Source: Tessaracoccus flavescens
Lineage (GTDB): Bacteria; Actinomycetota; Actinomycetes; Propionibacteriales; Propionibacteriaceae
NCBI GenBank assembly: GCA_020741375.1
Contig: DYZF01000279.1
Coordinates: 1-12,808 of the forward strand
Direction of reading: 5' to 3'
DNA length: 12,808 bases
Part shown: in pieces, positions 1-6,750 of the stretch
How positions within the stretch are numbered: the stretch's first letter is position 1
How the letters are laid out: each line of letters opens with the position of its first letter
Program-made: the position numbers and the translations under genes
The notes under the pieces: model-generated
What the model was told of the DNA's origin: nothing
The model's database searches: none
The model's input: the letters and a program-made list of their open reading frames with translations, nothing else

Positions 1-600
1 CTCGGCGAGGTGGGCCGGCAGTGCAGCCATTCCCTGGGCCGGCAGGCCGGGGGTTCCGAGCAGGAACCAGCCGACCAGGCCCCGGGTGAAACTCGCCGAT
101 GTCGAGCCGGAGTCATCACCGATGACCCCGGCCAGAAACTCCTCGAGCAGGGAGCGCCAGAACCCGTGCACCTTGGCCTTGTCGAGCGATTCGCCGAGAG
201 TGGCGTCGGCGCCCCCGCGGTCACCCAACCACAGCGCCAGACGTCCGACTGCCCGGGGGTCGCGCGCGGCCAAGCGGGCCGCAGCAGCGCCCCGCCAAGG
301 AGCCCGCGAGGGATCGATGATCTCGATGAGGCGGCTATCAGTGCGCGCGCACACTCCGCGCCCGAAGCTCCTGAGGCCCAGCTCGCCGAGGTCCACCGCC
401 TTTCTGAGGGCCGGATAGGCGGGGTTCAGCACCTGAAAACCGACATCGACTGTGAATCCGTCGACGAGTTCGGTGCGGACGCGCCCACCGATCTCCTGAG
501 ACGACTCCAGGACCACGGGGGTCACCCCTGACCGCTTGACGACGCGGGCCGCGTTGAGGCCGGCCACCCCCGCTCCGATGATGACGACGTCTGCATCCAT
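1..600 (-). CDS. FAD-dependent amine-oxidase/phytoene-desaturase-like oxidoreductase (C-terminus outside window)
   Basis: The first 200 codons of a flavoprotein are visible; the gene continues past the left edge. The product starts MDADVVIIGAGVAGLNAARV, a Rossmann dinucleotide-binding motif (GAGVAG), followed about 25 residues later by the ES-x(4)-GGRV segment that contacts FAD in the amine oxidase/protoporphyrinogen oxidase/CrtI superfamily. The segment VDVGFQVLNPAYPALR is typical of an actinobacterial and cyanobacterial oxidoreductase subgroup with no assigned substrate. The ATG lies 4 nt after the phrB stop, with AGAAGGAG about 8 nt upstream inside the end of phrB, so translation is probably coupled to the photolyase. 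Homologues next to photolyase genes have been linked loosely to carotenoid or light-protection functions; that link is inference here. The catalytic domain is not in the window, so no reaction can be named. Confidence 0.85.
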   Translation of the reverse strand, partial: MDADVVIIGAGVAGLNAARVVKRSGVTPVVLESSQEIGGRVRTELVDGFTVDVGFQVLNPAYPALRKAVDLGELGLRSFGRGVCARTDSRLIEIIDPSRAPWRGAAAARLAARDPRAVGRLALWLGDRGGADATLGESLDKAKVHGFWRSLLEEFLAGVIGDDSGSTSASFTRGLVGWFLLGTPGLPAQGMAALPAHLAE

Positions 601-604
601 CGCT

Positions 605-2008
605 TCAGCTCCTTCTCTCGTGCTCGGTGGGCTGTGCCTCGCGGGCGGCCCGGGCTTCGGAGAGCCGTGCCAGCGCCTCAGCCCGCTCGGCCTTCAGATC
701 AATGATCGGGGTCGGGTAATCGAGGTCACGGGCGAGCGCCGTGCGCCACGGTTCATGCACGGCCGGTCCGTCGATCGGCCGCAGCTCCGGCACCCAGCGC
801 CGGACGAAGTCGCCGTTGGGGTCGAATTTCTGCCCCTGCAGGACGGGATTGAACACCCGGAAATAGGGGGCGGCATCGGTGCCGGTGCCGGCGACCCACT
901 GCCACCCGTGCTGGTTCGAGGCCAGGTCAGCGTCGGCCAGCCTGTCGAGGAAGTGCCCCGCACCGACCTGCCACCTCGTGTGGAGGTGCTTGATGAGGAA
1001 GCTCGCCACCACCATGCGCAGCCGGTTGTGCATCCACCCTTGGCCGAGCAACTGCCGCATCGCGGCATCCACGATGGGGAAGCCGGTTCTCCCCTGCCGC
1101 CAGGCCTCCACCGCTGCCCCCGGCTCGTCGTAGCGCATGTGCGTGAGTGCGGGGCGCAGATCCTGCCACAGCGAGTTCGGATGATGGTGGAGGACGTCGG
1201 CGTAGAACTCCCGCCACGCCAGTTCGAGTCGGTACCGCTCGGGGCCCGTGCCTGTCCTCGCCTCCAGATCCGCGAGCAGGGTGCGGGGATGGACCATTCC
1301 GAACTTGAGGTACACGGACATCCGCGACGTGCCGTCGAGGTCGGGTCGGTCGCGGTCGTGGCCGTAGCGCTCCAGCCCCTCGTCGAGGAACCACTCCCAG
1401 CGTTCCTGGGCCGCCGCTTCGCCCGCCTCCGGGAGCTGAACCTCATCGCTGCTGGCGGCCTGCGCGACGACGTCCCACGCCGATGGATCGCTGCGGTCGT
1501 CGGCCAGCCGGAGTGCGGCGGGCTCCTCCGCAGGCGCCCGCCACCCGTGGTCCCGCCAGGCGCGGCTGAACGGGGTGAACACCTGGTAGGGCTCCCCGTC
1601 CGCTCGACGGATCCGCCCAGGGGTGACGGCGTACGGGCTGCCGGTCGCCACCAGGGTCATCCCCCGCTCGCGCAGGGCGGTGCCCGCCGCGGCGTCCCTG
1701 GCTGCACCCTGCGGTTCGGTCTCGGCCGAGATGTGCACGGAGGCGGCACCGAACTCTCCCGCAAGCTCGGGTAGCAAGGCCTCCGGGTCACCGAGCCTCA
1801 GCGTGAGCCTGCCCTCGTAGGAGTCGCGCAACGCCATCAGCGTTCGAGCGAGCCACGTCCGCCGGGGCGCGCCCGCACTGTCCCAGAAGGCGGGGTCGAG
1901 GACGAAGACGGGGGCGACGCTGCCACTCCGCTCGGCGGCGGCGGCGAGGGTCGGCAGGTCATGCCGGCGGAGGTCCCTCCGAAGCCAGACGACCTCGCTC
2001 GTTGTCAT
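605..2008 (-). CDS. phrB: Class I deoxyribodipyrimidine photolyase
   Basis: The enzyme repairs UV-induced cyclobutane pyrimidine dimers using blue light and reduced FAD. The 467-residue protein has the normal family length. The N-terminal antenna domain begins VVWLRRDLRRHDLPTL (residues 6-21). The FAD/catalytic half has SVYLKFGMVHPRTL (231-244), LAWREFYADVLHHHP (263-277), EAWRQGRTGFPIVDAAMRQL (301-320), GWMHNRLRMVVASFLIKHL (324-342) and DLASNQHGWQWVAGTGTDA (361-379). By alignment from memory with the E. coli enzyme, W303, W346 and W369 would be the electron-transfer tryptophan triad and N365 the flavin-contacting Asn. The start at 2008 is chosen because AAGGAG precedes it by 4 nt and photolyases begin only a few residues before the WLRRDLR motif; an in-frame extension up to 2155 has no such support. 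Class I CPD photolyase is favoured over cryptochrome because the whole repair core is conserved. It is first in an operon with the oxidoreductase. Confidence 0.96.
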   Translation of the reverse strand: MTTSEVVWLRRDLRRHDLPTLAAAAERSGSVAPVFVLDPAFWDSAGAPRRTWLARTLMALRDSYEGRLTLRLGDPEALLPELAGEFGAASVHISAETEPQGAARDAAAGTALRERGMTLVATGSPYAVTPGRIRRADGEPYQVFTPFSRAWRDHGWRAPAEEPAALRLADDRSDPSAWDVVAQAASSDEVQLPEAGEAAAQERWEWFLDEGLERYGHDRDRPDLDGTSRMSVYLKFGMVHPRTLLADLEARTGTGPERYRLELAWREFYADVLHHHPNSLWQDLRPALTHMRYDEPGAAVEAWRQGRTGFPIVDAAMRQLLGQGWMHNRLRMVVASFLIKHLHTRWQVGAGHFLDRLADADLASNQHGWQWVAGTGTDAAPYFRVFNPVLQGQKFDPNGDFVRRWVPELRPIDGPAVHEPWRTALARDLDYPTPIIDLKAERAEALARLSEARAAREAQPTEHERRS

Positions 2009-2079
2009 TGCACTCCTTCGACTGCGCTGGCCACCATTGAACACGCGTGCGTGAGCACCCGTGGTCCAAAACGCAAAAT

Positions 2080-2110
2080 GCCCCGCAGTGCGGGGCATGT
2101 CGATTTTTGA
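2080..2110. terminator. Terminator-like palindrome in the phrB upstream region
   Basis: The arms ATGCCCCGC (2081-2089) and GCGGGGCAT pair perfectly around the 3-nt loop AGT. The right side on the plus strand carries TCGATTTTT, and on the minus strand the hairpin is followed by TTTTGCGTTTT, so it looks like a two-way intrinsic terminator. It sits between divergent genes, where no terminator is needed. It could end a small transcript from within 2110-2250, or attenuate a long phrB leader. The structure is certain; its role is inferred. Confidence 0.55.
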
Positions 2111-2138
2111 TGTGTGGTGGACCTCCGTAGAGAGTTTG

Positions 2139-2192
2139 AGAACCCCTGCCCACACCTGAAGACCCTATCTTTGCGCAGGTCGCGGGGGTTCT
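2139..2192. other. Nested two-stem hairpin upstream of the HTH gene
   Basis: The outer arms AGAACCCC (2139-2146) and GGGGTTCT (2185-2192) are perfect complements. An inner stem pairs ACCTG (2154-2158) with CAGGT (2176-2180) around a 17-nt loop. Together they could fold as a bulged RNA of about 54 nt on either strand, or act as a recombinase/regulator site in DNA. Nothing I recognise in riboswitch or small-RNA families matches it. Confidence 0.4.
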
Positions 2193-2245
2193 ACAAGCAG
2201 GACCGACGCTCGTCTCACCCCTCCGTGGTGGACTCCAGGGGCCGG

Positions 2246-2599
2246 ATGGTGCGTTCACTTGGGATGGCTCAAACCCTTCTTCGGGCCGAGCAGGTCGATG
2301 AGCTGGTGGCGAGGTACCGCGACGGCGCGACGCTCGTGGAGCTGGCCTCACGCTTCGGTATCCACCGTCGGACGGTGGCGGAGCATCTGACGCGGCGGAA
2401 AGTTCCGATTCGCCATGGACGATTCGGCCCTTCCCGCATTCACGAAGCAGCCGACCTCTACGACAGCGGGTTGACGCTGGTAGAGGTCGGCGTGAAGGTC
2501 GGTGCGGGGCCGCAGGCGGTTCGCCGCGCGCTGGCCGAGCATGGCGTTCCGATTCGCGAGGGAGGTGGGCGATGCAGCCGGATGGCCACTGCCTCCTGA
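2246..2599 (+). CDS. Small protein with tandem helix-turn-helix motifs, resembling the C-terminal part of serine recombinases
   Basis: This is a 117-residue protein with two related helix-turn-helix units. Unit 1 (about 17-57) contains GATLVELASRFGIHRRTVAEHL and ends in RKVPIR; unit 2 (about 66-105) contains GLTLVEVGVKVGAGPQAVRRAL and ends in HGVPIR. The repeat of x-VPIR after each helix pair suggests internal duplication. The first unit is of the resolvase/Hin HTH kind, and the arrangement matches the C-terminal tails of actinobacterial serine recombinases as well as stand-alone HTH proteins. No resolvase catalytic domain (N-terminal Ser nucleophile) is found upstream. It is thus either a DNA-binding protein in its own right, perhaps controlling divergent phrB, or the remnant of a mobile element. 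ATG 2246 is preferred because CAGGGG lies 4-5 nt upstream; ATG 2264 is an alternative. The frame is open back to 2114, but that part resembles no domain. Confidence 0.6.
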   Translation: MVRSLGMAQTLLRAEQVDELVARYRDGATLVELASRFGIHRRTVAEHLTRRKVPIRHGRFGPSRIHEAADLYDSGLTLVEVGVKVGAGPQAVRRALAEHGVPIREGGGRCSRMATAS

Positions 2600-2666
2600 C
2601 CCGCGATGTTCCCTGGACGAGGGCCTACGCGAGCACGAGCTGCAACTTCTTACAGCGAGCATGTCG

Positions 2667-2690
2667 CCGGGACGCTCGTCCCGGGCCCGG
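2667..2690. terminator. GC-rich hairpin after the HTH gene
   Basis: CCGGGACG (2667-2674) and CGTCCCGG (2677-2684) are perfect complements separated by CT, and the right arm overlaps the self-complementary CCGGGCCCGG (2681-2690). It is 68 nt past the HTH stop and has no T-run, so it is a weak candidate for the HTH gene terminator. Confidence 0.35.
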
Positions 2691-2849
2691 ACGTGACGGA
2701 GCTGGGGCCGACGGCGATGCCCTGGGGAGCGCAGGCGCTCAGCGACAAGGCGGCGAGAGGGAGAAGCAGCACCAGGCGGAAAGTGATACGGCGGGCACAT
2801 CTCGACACTACGAAGCGGGCTCTTCGCCCAACAGCACCGTGGGTCGCTG

Positions 2850-2862
2850 TTGGTCAGACCAA
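2850..2862. repeat. 13-bp palindrome TTGGTC-A-GACCAA
   Basis: A perfect 6-bp inverted repeat with a one-base centre. It has the size and symmetry of an operator for a dimeric regulator, but it lies between the 3' ends of two genes, where an operator would have no obvious target. Confidence 0.35.
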
Positions 2863-2882
2863 GGGCTGAACATGCGAAAGCG

Positions 2883-2907
2883 GCGCCGTCGGCAAGTAGG
2901 ACGGCGC
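2883..2907 (-). terminator. Probable intrinsic terminator of phoU
   Basis: GCGCCGTC (2883-2890) and GACGGCGC (2900-2907) form a perfect 8-bp stem with a 9-nt loop. It lies 17 nt beyond the phoU stop codon; on the minus strand it is followed by CGCTTTCGC, a weak T-rich tail as is common in high-GC actinobacteria. Confidence 0.6.
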
Positions 2908-2924
2908 GGCTTCCTCAGCGTGGC

Positions 2925-3590
2925 TCAGGCGTTGGGCCAGTCGTCCCCGGCCGGGGTTTCACCCGTGATGATGTAGATCACGCGGCGACCGACGGCGACG
3001 GCGTGATCCGCGTACCGCTCGAAGTAACGGCCCAGCAGGGCGACGTCGACAGCACCCTCGGTGCTGATGTCGGTGCCGTCCTTGAAGAGATCGGTGAACT
3101 GATCGCGTCGCAGATCGTCCATGCGGGCGTCGATGGCGGCCAGCTCGTGCGCGCCCTCGGCGTCGCGGTTCTCCAGCGACAGGCGGGCGACGTCGACCAG
3201 CTTGACGGCGATCTCAGCCATCTCGCGGAAGCCGGGCTCGAACTGCTCGGGGACGGCGTGCGCCGGGTAGCGCAGGCGTGCGATCTTGGCGACGTGCGCG
3301 GCGAGATCGCCCATGCGGGCGAGTTCGAAGACGACGCGGATGGCCGAGACGATGGTGCGCAGCTCACCGGCGACGGGGGCCTGCAGCGCCAGCAGCGAGA
3401 GGCACTTGTATTCCATCTCTTCGTGCATGGCGTCGAGCTGGGCGTCGTTGGTGATGACGCTCTCAGCCTTGGTCAGGTCTGCCGTCAGCAGCGCCTCGGA
3501 AGCGTCGCGCATGGCGGTTTCCGCGAGGTCGGCCATCTGGACGAGACGGTCGAGGATCCCCTGAAGTTCCTCGTGGTAGCTAGTGCGCAT
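2925..3590 (-). CDS. phoU: Phosphate signalling protein PhoU
   Basis: PhoU is a cytoplasmic protein that links the Pst phosphate transporter to the sensor kinase and keeps the phosphate regulon off when phosphate is plentiful. The 221-residue product has the usual two-repeat all-helical build: repeat 1 about 8-108 and repeat 2 about 115-210. The metal-binding E-x(n)-D signatures are visible as FELARMGDLAAHVAKIA (88-104) and YFERYADHAVAVGRRVIYIITGE (split around residues 189-211). The start at 3590 has AGGAG 7 nt upstream; the in-frame codon at 3617 has none. It is divergent from senX3-regX3, the arrangement known in Streptomyces for phoU and phoRP, and the shared upstream region carries a PHO box. 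The pst transporter genes are not in this window. Confidence 0.96.
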   Translation of the reverse strand: MRTSYHEELQGILDRLVQMADLAETAMRDASEALLTADLTKAESVITNDAQLDAMHEEMEYKCLSLLALQAPVAGELRTIVSAIRVVFELARMGDLAAHVAKIARLRYPAHAVPEQFEPGFREMAEIAVKLVDVARLSLENRDAEGAHELAAIDARMDDLRRDQFTDLFKDGTDISTEGAVDVALLGRYFERYADHAVAVGRRVIYIITGETPAGDDWPNA

Positions 3591-3623
3591 GTGGTTGCTC
3601 CTAAGGCCTTTTAACAAGGGCCA

Positions 3624-3629
3624 AGTTTA
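3624..3629 (-). promoter_or_regulatory. Candidate -10 element for phoU
   Basis: Read on the minus strand this is TAAACT, fitting the actinobacterial TANNNT pattern. Transcription would start near 3617, giving a leader of about 27 nt with the AGGAG site. No good -35 hexamer is seen, which would fit an activator-dependent promoter. Confidence 0.4.
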
Positions 3630-3686
3630 GCCGTGATCGAACCATGACGACGATAGGCCCGCCGCCTACCACGGCATGGATTCAGG

Positions 3687-3719
3687 GTGAACGGTGCGTG
3701 AACGGCACGTGAAAACCTG
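3687..3719. promoter_or_regulatory. PHO box: three consecutive 11-bp direct repeats
   Basis: The three units are GTGAACGGTGC (3687-3697), GTGAACGGCAC (3698-3708) and GTGAAAACCTG (3709-3719), with an exact 11-bp period. On the other strand they read as GTTCAC-type units, the core of the PhoP/RegX3 PHO box described in Streptomyces and related actinobacteria. The site is shared between phoU (minus) and senX3-regX3 (plus), so RegX3 probably controls its own operon and phoU. A possible fourth, degenerate unit precedes it (3676-3686) but is too weak to claim. Confidence 0.82.
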
Positions 3720-3772
3720 GGTGTCTGGCGCCGGGGAGGTGAGGGTGGGGGCCCGCCATCTTCGTTGAGCCA

Positions 3773-3778
3773 TATGAT
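3773..3778 (+). promoter_or_regulatory. Candidate -10 element for senX3, leaderless transcript
   Basis: TATGAT is close to the -10 consensus, with 7 nt between it and the A of the ATG at 3786. Transcription starting on that A would give a leaderless mRNA, which agrees with the lack of a Shine-Dalgarno sequence. The PHO box ends 67 nt upstream of this point. Confidence 0.5.
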
Positions 3779-3785
3779 CGTGGGT

Positions 3786-4945
3786 ATGCCTCCCGTCCTC
3801 GCCGGTCTCATCGGGGCCGCTGTGGCCTTATCGGTGGTCCTGTTCGTCTGGATGCTGCGGAGGGGTCGCGAGACGTGGCGTCAGCTGGAGGCCCGTCAGC
3901 AGGCGGAGCGCGTCGCCCAAGAACTCTCCGACGTCATCGACACCATCCCCGACGCCGCCATGATCGTCGGCGAGCACGACGAGATCCTCACGGTCAACGA
4001 CGCCGCCAACACGCTCGGGCTGGCCCGCGGGAATCGCGTCGGCTTCCCTGAGCTCCTCGAGGAAGTGCGGAAGGTGCGCGCGATCCAGGAGCCGTTCCGC
4101 GGCACCGTCGTGCGCGAACTGTACCCCGGTGCCGAGCGGCTCGAACTGTCGTGCGGCCTGCAGCCGCTGCCGCAGGAGAAGGTATTCGTCGTCGCCCAGG
4201 ACGAGTCGTCGCACAAGCGCGTGGAGGCCGTCCGCCGCGACTTCGTCGCCAACATCTCCCACGAACTGAAGACCCCCATCGGGGCCATGAGTGTGCTCGC
4301 CGAAGCGATCGAGGCCGCCAAGGACGATCCCGAATCCGTCGCGCGCTTCGTCGGCCGCCTTCAGATGGAGAACTCCCGCCTTGCCGAGCTGGTCAACCAG
4401 ATCATCGATCTGTCGCGACTCCAGTCGTCGGACCCCATGCTCACACGGGAGGTGCTCGACGTCACCGAGGTGATCAACGAGGCCGTCAGCCGGTCGAGGG
4501 AGAAGGCGACGCAGCGCGAGGTTCAACTCATCGTCGCCCACACTGAGCGCGCCTACATCCTCGGCGACCGCTGGCAGCTCGCCGACGCCGTCACCAACCT
4601 CGTCCAGAACGCCATCAACTATTCCGACGAGCGCGCCCGCGTGACGCTCAGCGTGCTGACGGTCACAGCCGACGGCGACGAGTTCGTCGAGATCAAGGTG
4701 TCCGACAACGGCATCGGGATCGCTGCGGACGAGCAGGAGCGCATCTTCGAACGGTTCTACCGCGTCGATTACGGGCGCTCCCGCCAGAGTGGAGGCACGG
4801 GCCTAGGGCTGTCGATCGTGCGCCACATCGCCGCAGCCCACGGCGGCACGATTCGGGTATGGTCACGGCCCGGCCAAGGCTCCACGTTCACCCTGCGACT
4901 CCCGGCCTACTTGGGCACGGACTTGGAAGAAGAGGACGATCCGTC

Positions 4946-4949
<4 letters not shown>
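3786..4949 (+). CDS. senX3: Phosphate-responsive sensor histidine kinase SenX3 (PhoR)
   Basis: A membrane histidine kinase that phosphorylates RegX3 when phosphate is limiting. From ATG 3786 the product is 387 residues: one hydrophobic helix (about 4-24), a basic stop (RRGR), a PAS-like sensor region (about 45-145), a HisKA dimerisation domain with RRDFVANISHELKTPIGAM and phosphoacceptor H159, and a HATPase_c domain with the N box (LVQNAINYS, 272-280), G1 (DNGIGI, 307-312), F box (IFERFYRVD, 320-328) and G2 (GGTGLGLSIV, 336-345). The GTIRVWSRPGQGSTFTL end closely follows mycobacterial SenX3. Earlier in-frame starts (TTG 3765, ATG 3774, GTG 3780) lack ribosome sites, and the -10-like TATGAT overlaps them, so 3786 is chosen. 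Its last codons overlap regX3 (ATGA), giving one transcript and coupled translation. With only one transmembrane helix and almost no extracellular part, phosphate sensing is likely indirect, through PhoU and Pst. Confidence 0.93.
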
Positions 4950-5619
<670 letters not shown>

Positions 5620-5623
<4 letters not shown>

Positions 5624-6111
5624 CCCTTCGACTTCTCGTAAGCCTCGGCGAAGTCCTCGTGCTCGGCCGACATGACCGGGGCCTTGAGGTTCATCGTCTG
5701 GCCGTTGCTGAACGCAACGTTGACGTCCGCGAGGCGGCCCAGGAGCAGGTCTCCGCTGGAGAACGTGGTCTGGGTGCCGTCGAAGTTGATGGTGCGACCT
5801 TCGTAGATCTCCTCGCTGAACGCGAGTTCCTGCGGGTCTGCGAACGTGCCGTCGTTCTTCTCGGGTGCAACGGTGATGCCGTCGACGGTGACGGTCTCGT
5901 CGCGAGAGGTGATGCTGCCCAGCAGCACGGCCTCGCCCGCGTCGTCGGAGACGACAACGAAGTTACGCAGCTTCAGGCCACCGGTCTCGGCCTGGACGCC
6001 GGCTGCCGGCGGGGCCTCTGCCACCCATTGTCCGGCCGTGCACGCGCTCAGGGACAGGGCGAGTGCGGCGGTCGCGATGAGTGCCGTGGTGCGGCGCAGG
6101 GGCTGACGCAT
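5620..6111 (-). CDS. LpqE-like secreted lipoprotein
   Basis: A 163-residue lipoprotein. The signal peptide has an RR-containing n-region (MRQPLRRT), an Ala/Leu core and the lipobox LSAC with the lipidated Cys at 24. The mature part starts CTAGQWVAEAPPAAGVQAE and continues GGLKLRNFVVVSDDAGEAVLLGS, then a beta-rich domain with no other Cys. This matches mycobacterial LpqE in its CxAGQ start, the following 'inducing a new strand' segment, length and genomic position beside carD (from memory, not searched). LpqE has no firmly known function; a PCuAC/DUF461-type fold is possible but the metal-binding Met/His residues are not evident. ATG 6111 is preceded by GGAGG at 4-5 nt. It is divergent from carD and meets regX3 tail to tail, stop on stop. 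Confidence 0.8.
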
Positions 6112-6143
6112 GAGTCCTCCAGTGTGGGGGCTTGGGTAGCCAT

Positions 6144-6149
6144 ATCCTA
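6144..6149 (-). promoter_or_regulatory. Candidate -10 element for the lipoprotein gene
   Basis: On the minus strand the sequence is TAGGAT, a near-consensus -10. Transcription would start about 6137, leaving a 26-nt leader that includes GGAGG. No clear -35 is present. Confidence 0.5.
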
Positions 6150-6226
6150 ACCACTTCCGCCTGCCTCTGCGCCCTCGTCCTCCAAGCGGCGGAATGAGCA
6201 TCTAGTCGGGCGTCAGGGCCCCCTGC

Positions 6227-6232
6227 TAGAAT
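6227..6232 (+). promoter_or_regulatory. Candidate -10 element for carD
   Basis: TAGAAT fits the -10 consensus and sits 26 nt before the carD ATG. A poor -35 candidate, TAGTCG (6204-6209), is 17 nt upstream. Transcription would start around 6239, just before the AAGGGG ribosome site. Confidence 0.5.
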
Positions 6233-6258
6233 TGGGCGGAGAAAGGGGTCTGCTGAGT

Positions 6259-6744
6259 ATGACTTTTTCGATCGGTGAGACGGTGGTGTACCCCAATCAT
6301 GGGACGGCCGTCATTGAGGACATCGAGAACCGGACCATCAAGGGCGAGGACAAACTGTTCCTCGTTCTTCGTGTTATTGGGCAGAACGATCTTGTGATCA
6401 AGGTGCCCGCCTGTAACCTGGATCTGGTGGGTGTACGCGACGTGGTGGACGCCGATGGTTTGGAGAAGGTGTTCTCGGTGCTGCGCGCTGAGCACGCCGA
6501 AGAGCCGTCCAACTGGTCTCGTCGGTTCAAGGCCAACATGGAGAAGCTGCACTCCGGCAACGTGATCAAGGTGTCCGAAGTGGTGCGCGACCTGTGGCGC
6601 CGCGATCGCGACAAGGGCCTCTCCGCCGGCGAGAAGCGCATGCTGGCCAAGGCCCGTCAGATCCTCGTGGCTGAGCTCGCACTCGCCGAGCAGGTTGATG
6701 AAGACAAGGCCGAGATCATGCTCGACGAGGTTCTCGCCTCCTAA
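6259..6744 (+). CDS. carD: CarD-family RNA polymerase-binding transcription regulator
   Basis: CarD binds the RNA polymerase beta subunit and stabilises open promoter complexes; it is a global regulator of rRNA and other promoters in actinobacteria. The 161-residue product has the family's exact size. The N-terminal Tudor-like polymerase-interaction domain (1 to about 60) has [20 protein letters not shown] and ENRTIKGE; the helical DNA-binding part has [13 protein letters not shown], with W86 equivalent to the mycobacterial Trp that wedges into the minor groove at the -10 edge, and [16 protein letters not shown] near the C-terminus. ATG 6259 is about 10 nt after AAGGGG; an in-frame GTG-type start at 6232 overlaps the promoter and adds nine unconserved residues. 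It is followed after 6 nt by ispD, as in mycobacteria and Streptomyces. Confidence 0.97.
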   Translation: MTFSIGETVVYPNHGTAVIEDIENRTIKGEDKLFLVLRVIGQNDLVIKVPACNLDLVGVRDVVDADGLEKVFSVLRAEHAEEPSNWSRRFKANMEKLHSGNVIKVSEVVRDLWRRDRDKGLSAGEKRMLAKARQILVAELALAEQVDEDKAEIMLDEVLAS

Positions 6745-6750
6745 TCTCTA

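Larger units (their letters stand above)
2600..2924. other. Non-coding stretch between the HTH gene and phoU
   Basis: No reading frame here has a convincing ribosome site or recognisable product. Several short frames are open on both strands, but their translations are Arg/Ser/Pro-rich, as expected from high-GC noncoding DNA. It holds three palindromic structures listed separately (2667-2684, 2850-2862, 2883-2907). It may be decayed DNA from the same event that left the orphan HTH gene. Confidence 0.5.

Noticed and set aside
536..1774. 412-codon open frame on the plus strand opposite phrB
   Set aside because: Shadow of the photolyase reading frame; no recognisable motif and no ribosome site.
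2009..2155. N-terminal extension of phrB by 49 codons
   Set aside because: The frame stays open, but the extension crosses the terminator-like palindrome, resembles no photolyase sequence, and the start at 2008 has an ideal AAGGAG site.
2262..2292. tRNA T-arm-like sequence on the minus strand (GGGTTTGAGCC)
   Set aside because: It lacks the invariant TTC of the T loop, no acceptor or anticodon stem can be drawn around it, and it lies within the HTH gene.
2572..2976. Possible gene after the HTH gene on the plus strand
   Set aside because: No ribosome site, composition typical of noncoding GC-rich DNA, and it runs through the phoU terminator into the 3' end of phoU.
2850..3614. 254-codon open frame on the plus strand opposite phoU
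   Set aside because: It is an antisense shadow of phoU caused by GC-rich third positions; no family resemblance and phoU is certain.
3633..3654. Second PHO box nearer phoU (GTGATCGAACC, ATGACGACGAT)
   Set aside because: The 11-nt spacing is right but the core GTGAAC is broken in both units.
3733..3751. G-quadruplex upstream of senX3
   Set aside because: One of the four G-runs has only two Gs, so a standard quadruplex is not met; in high-GC DNA such runs occur by chance.
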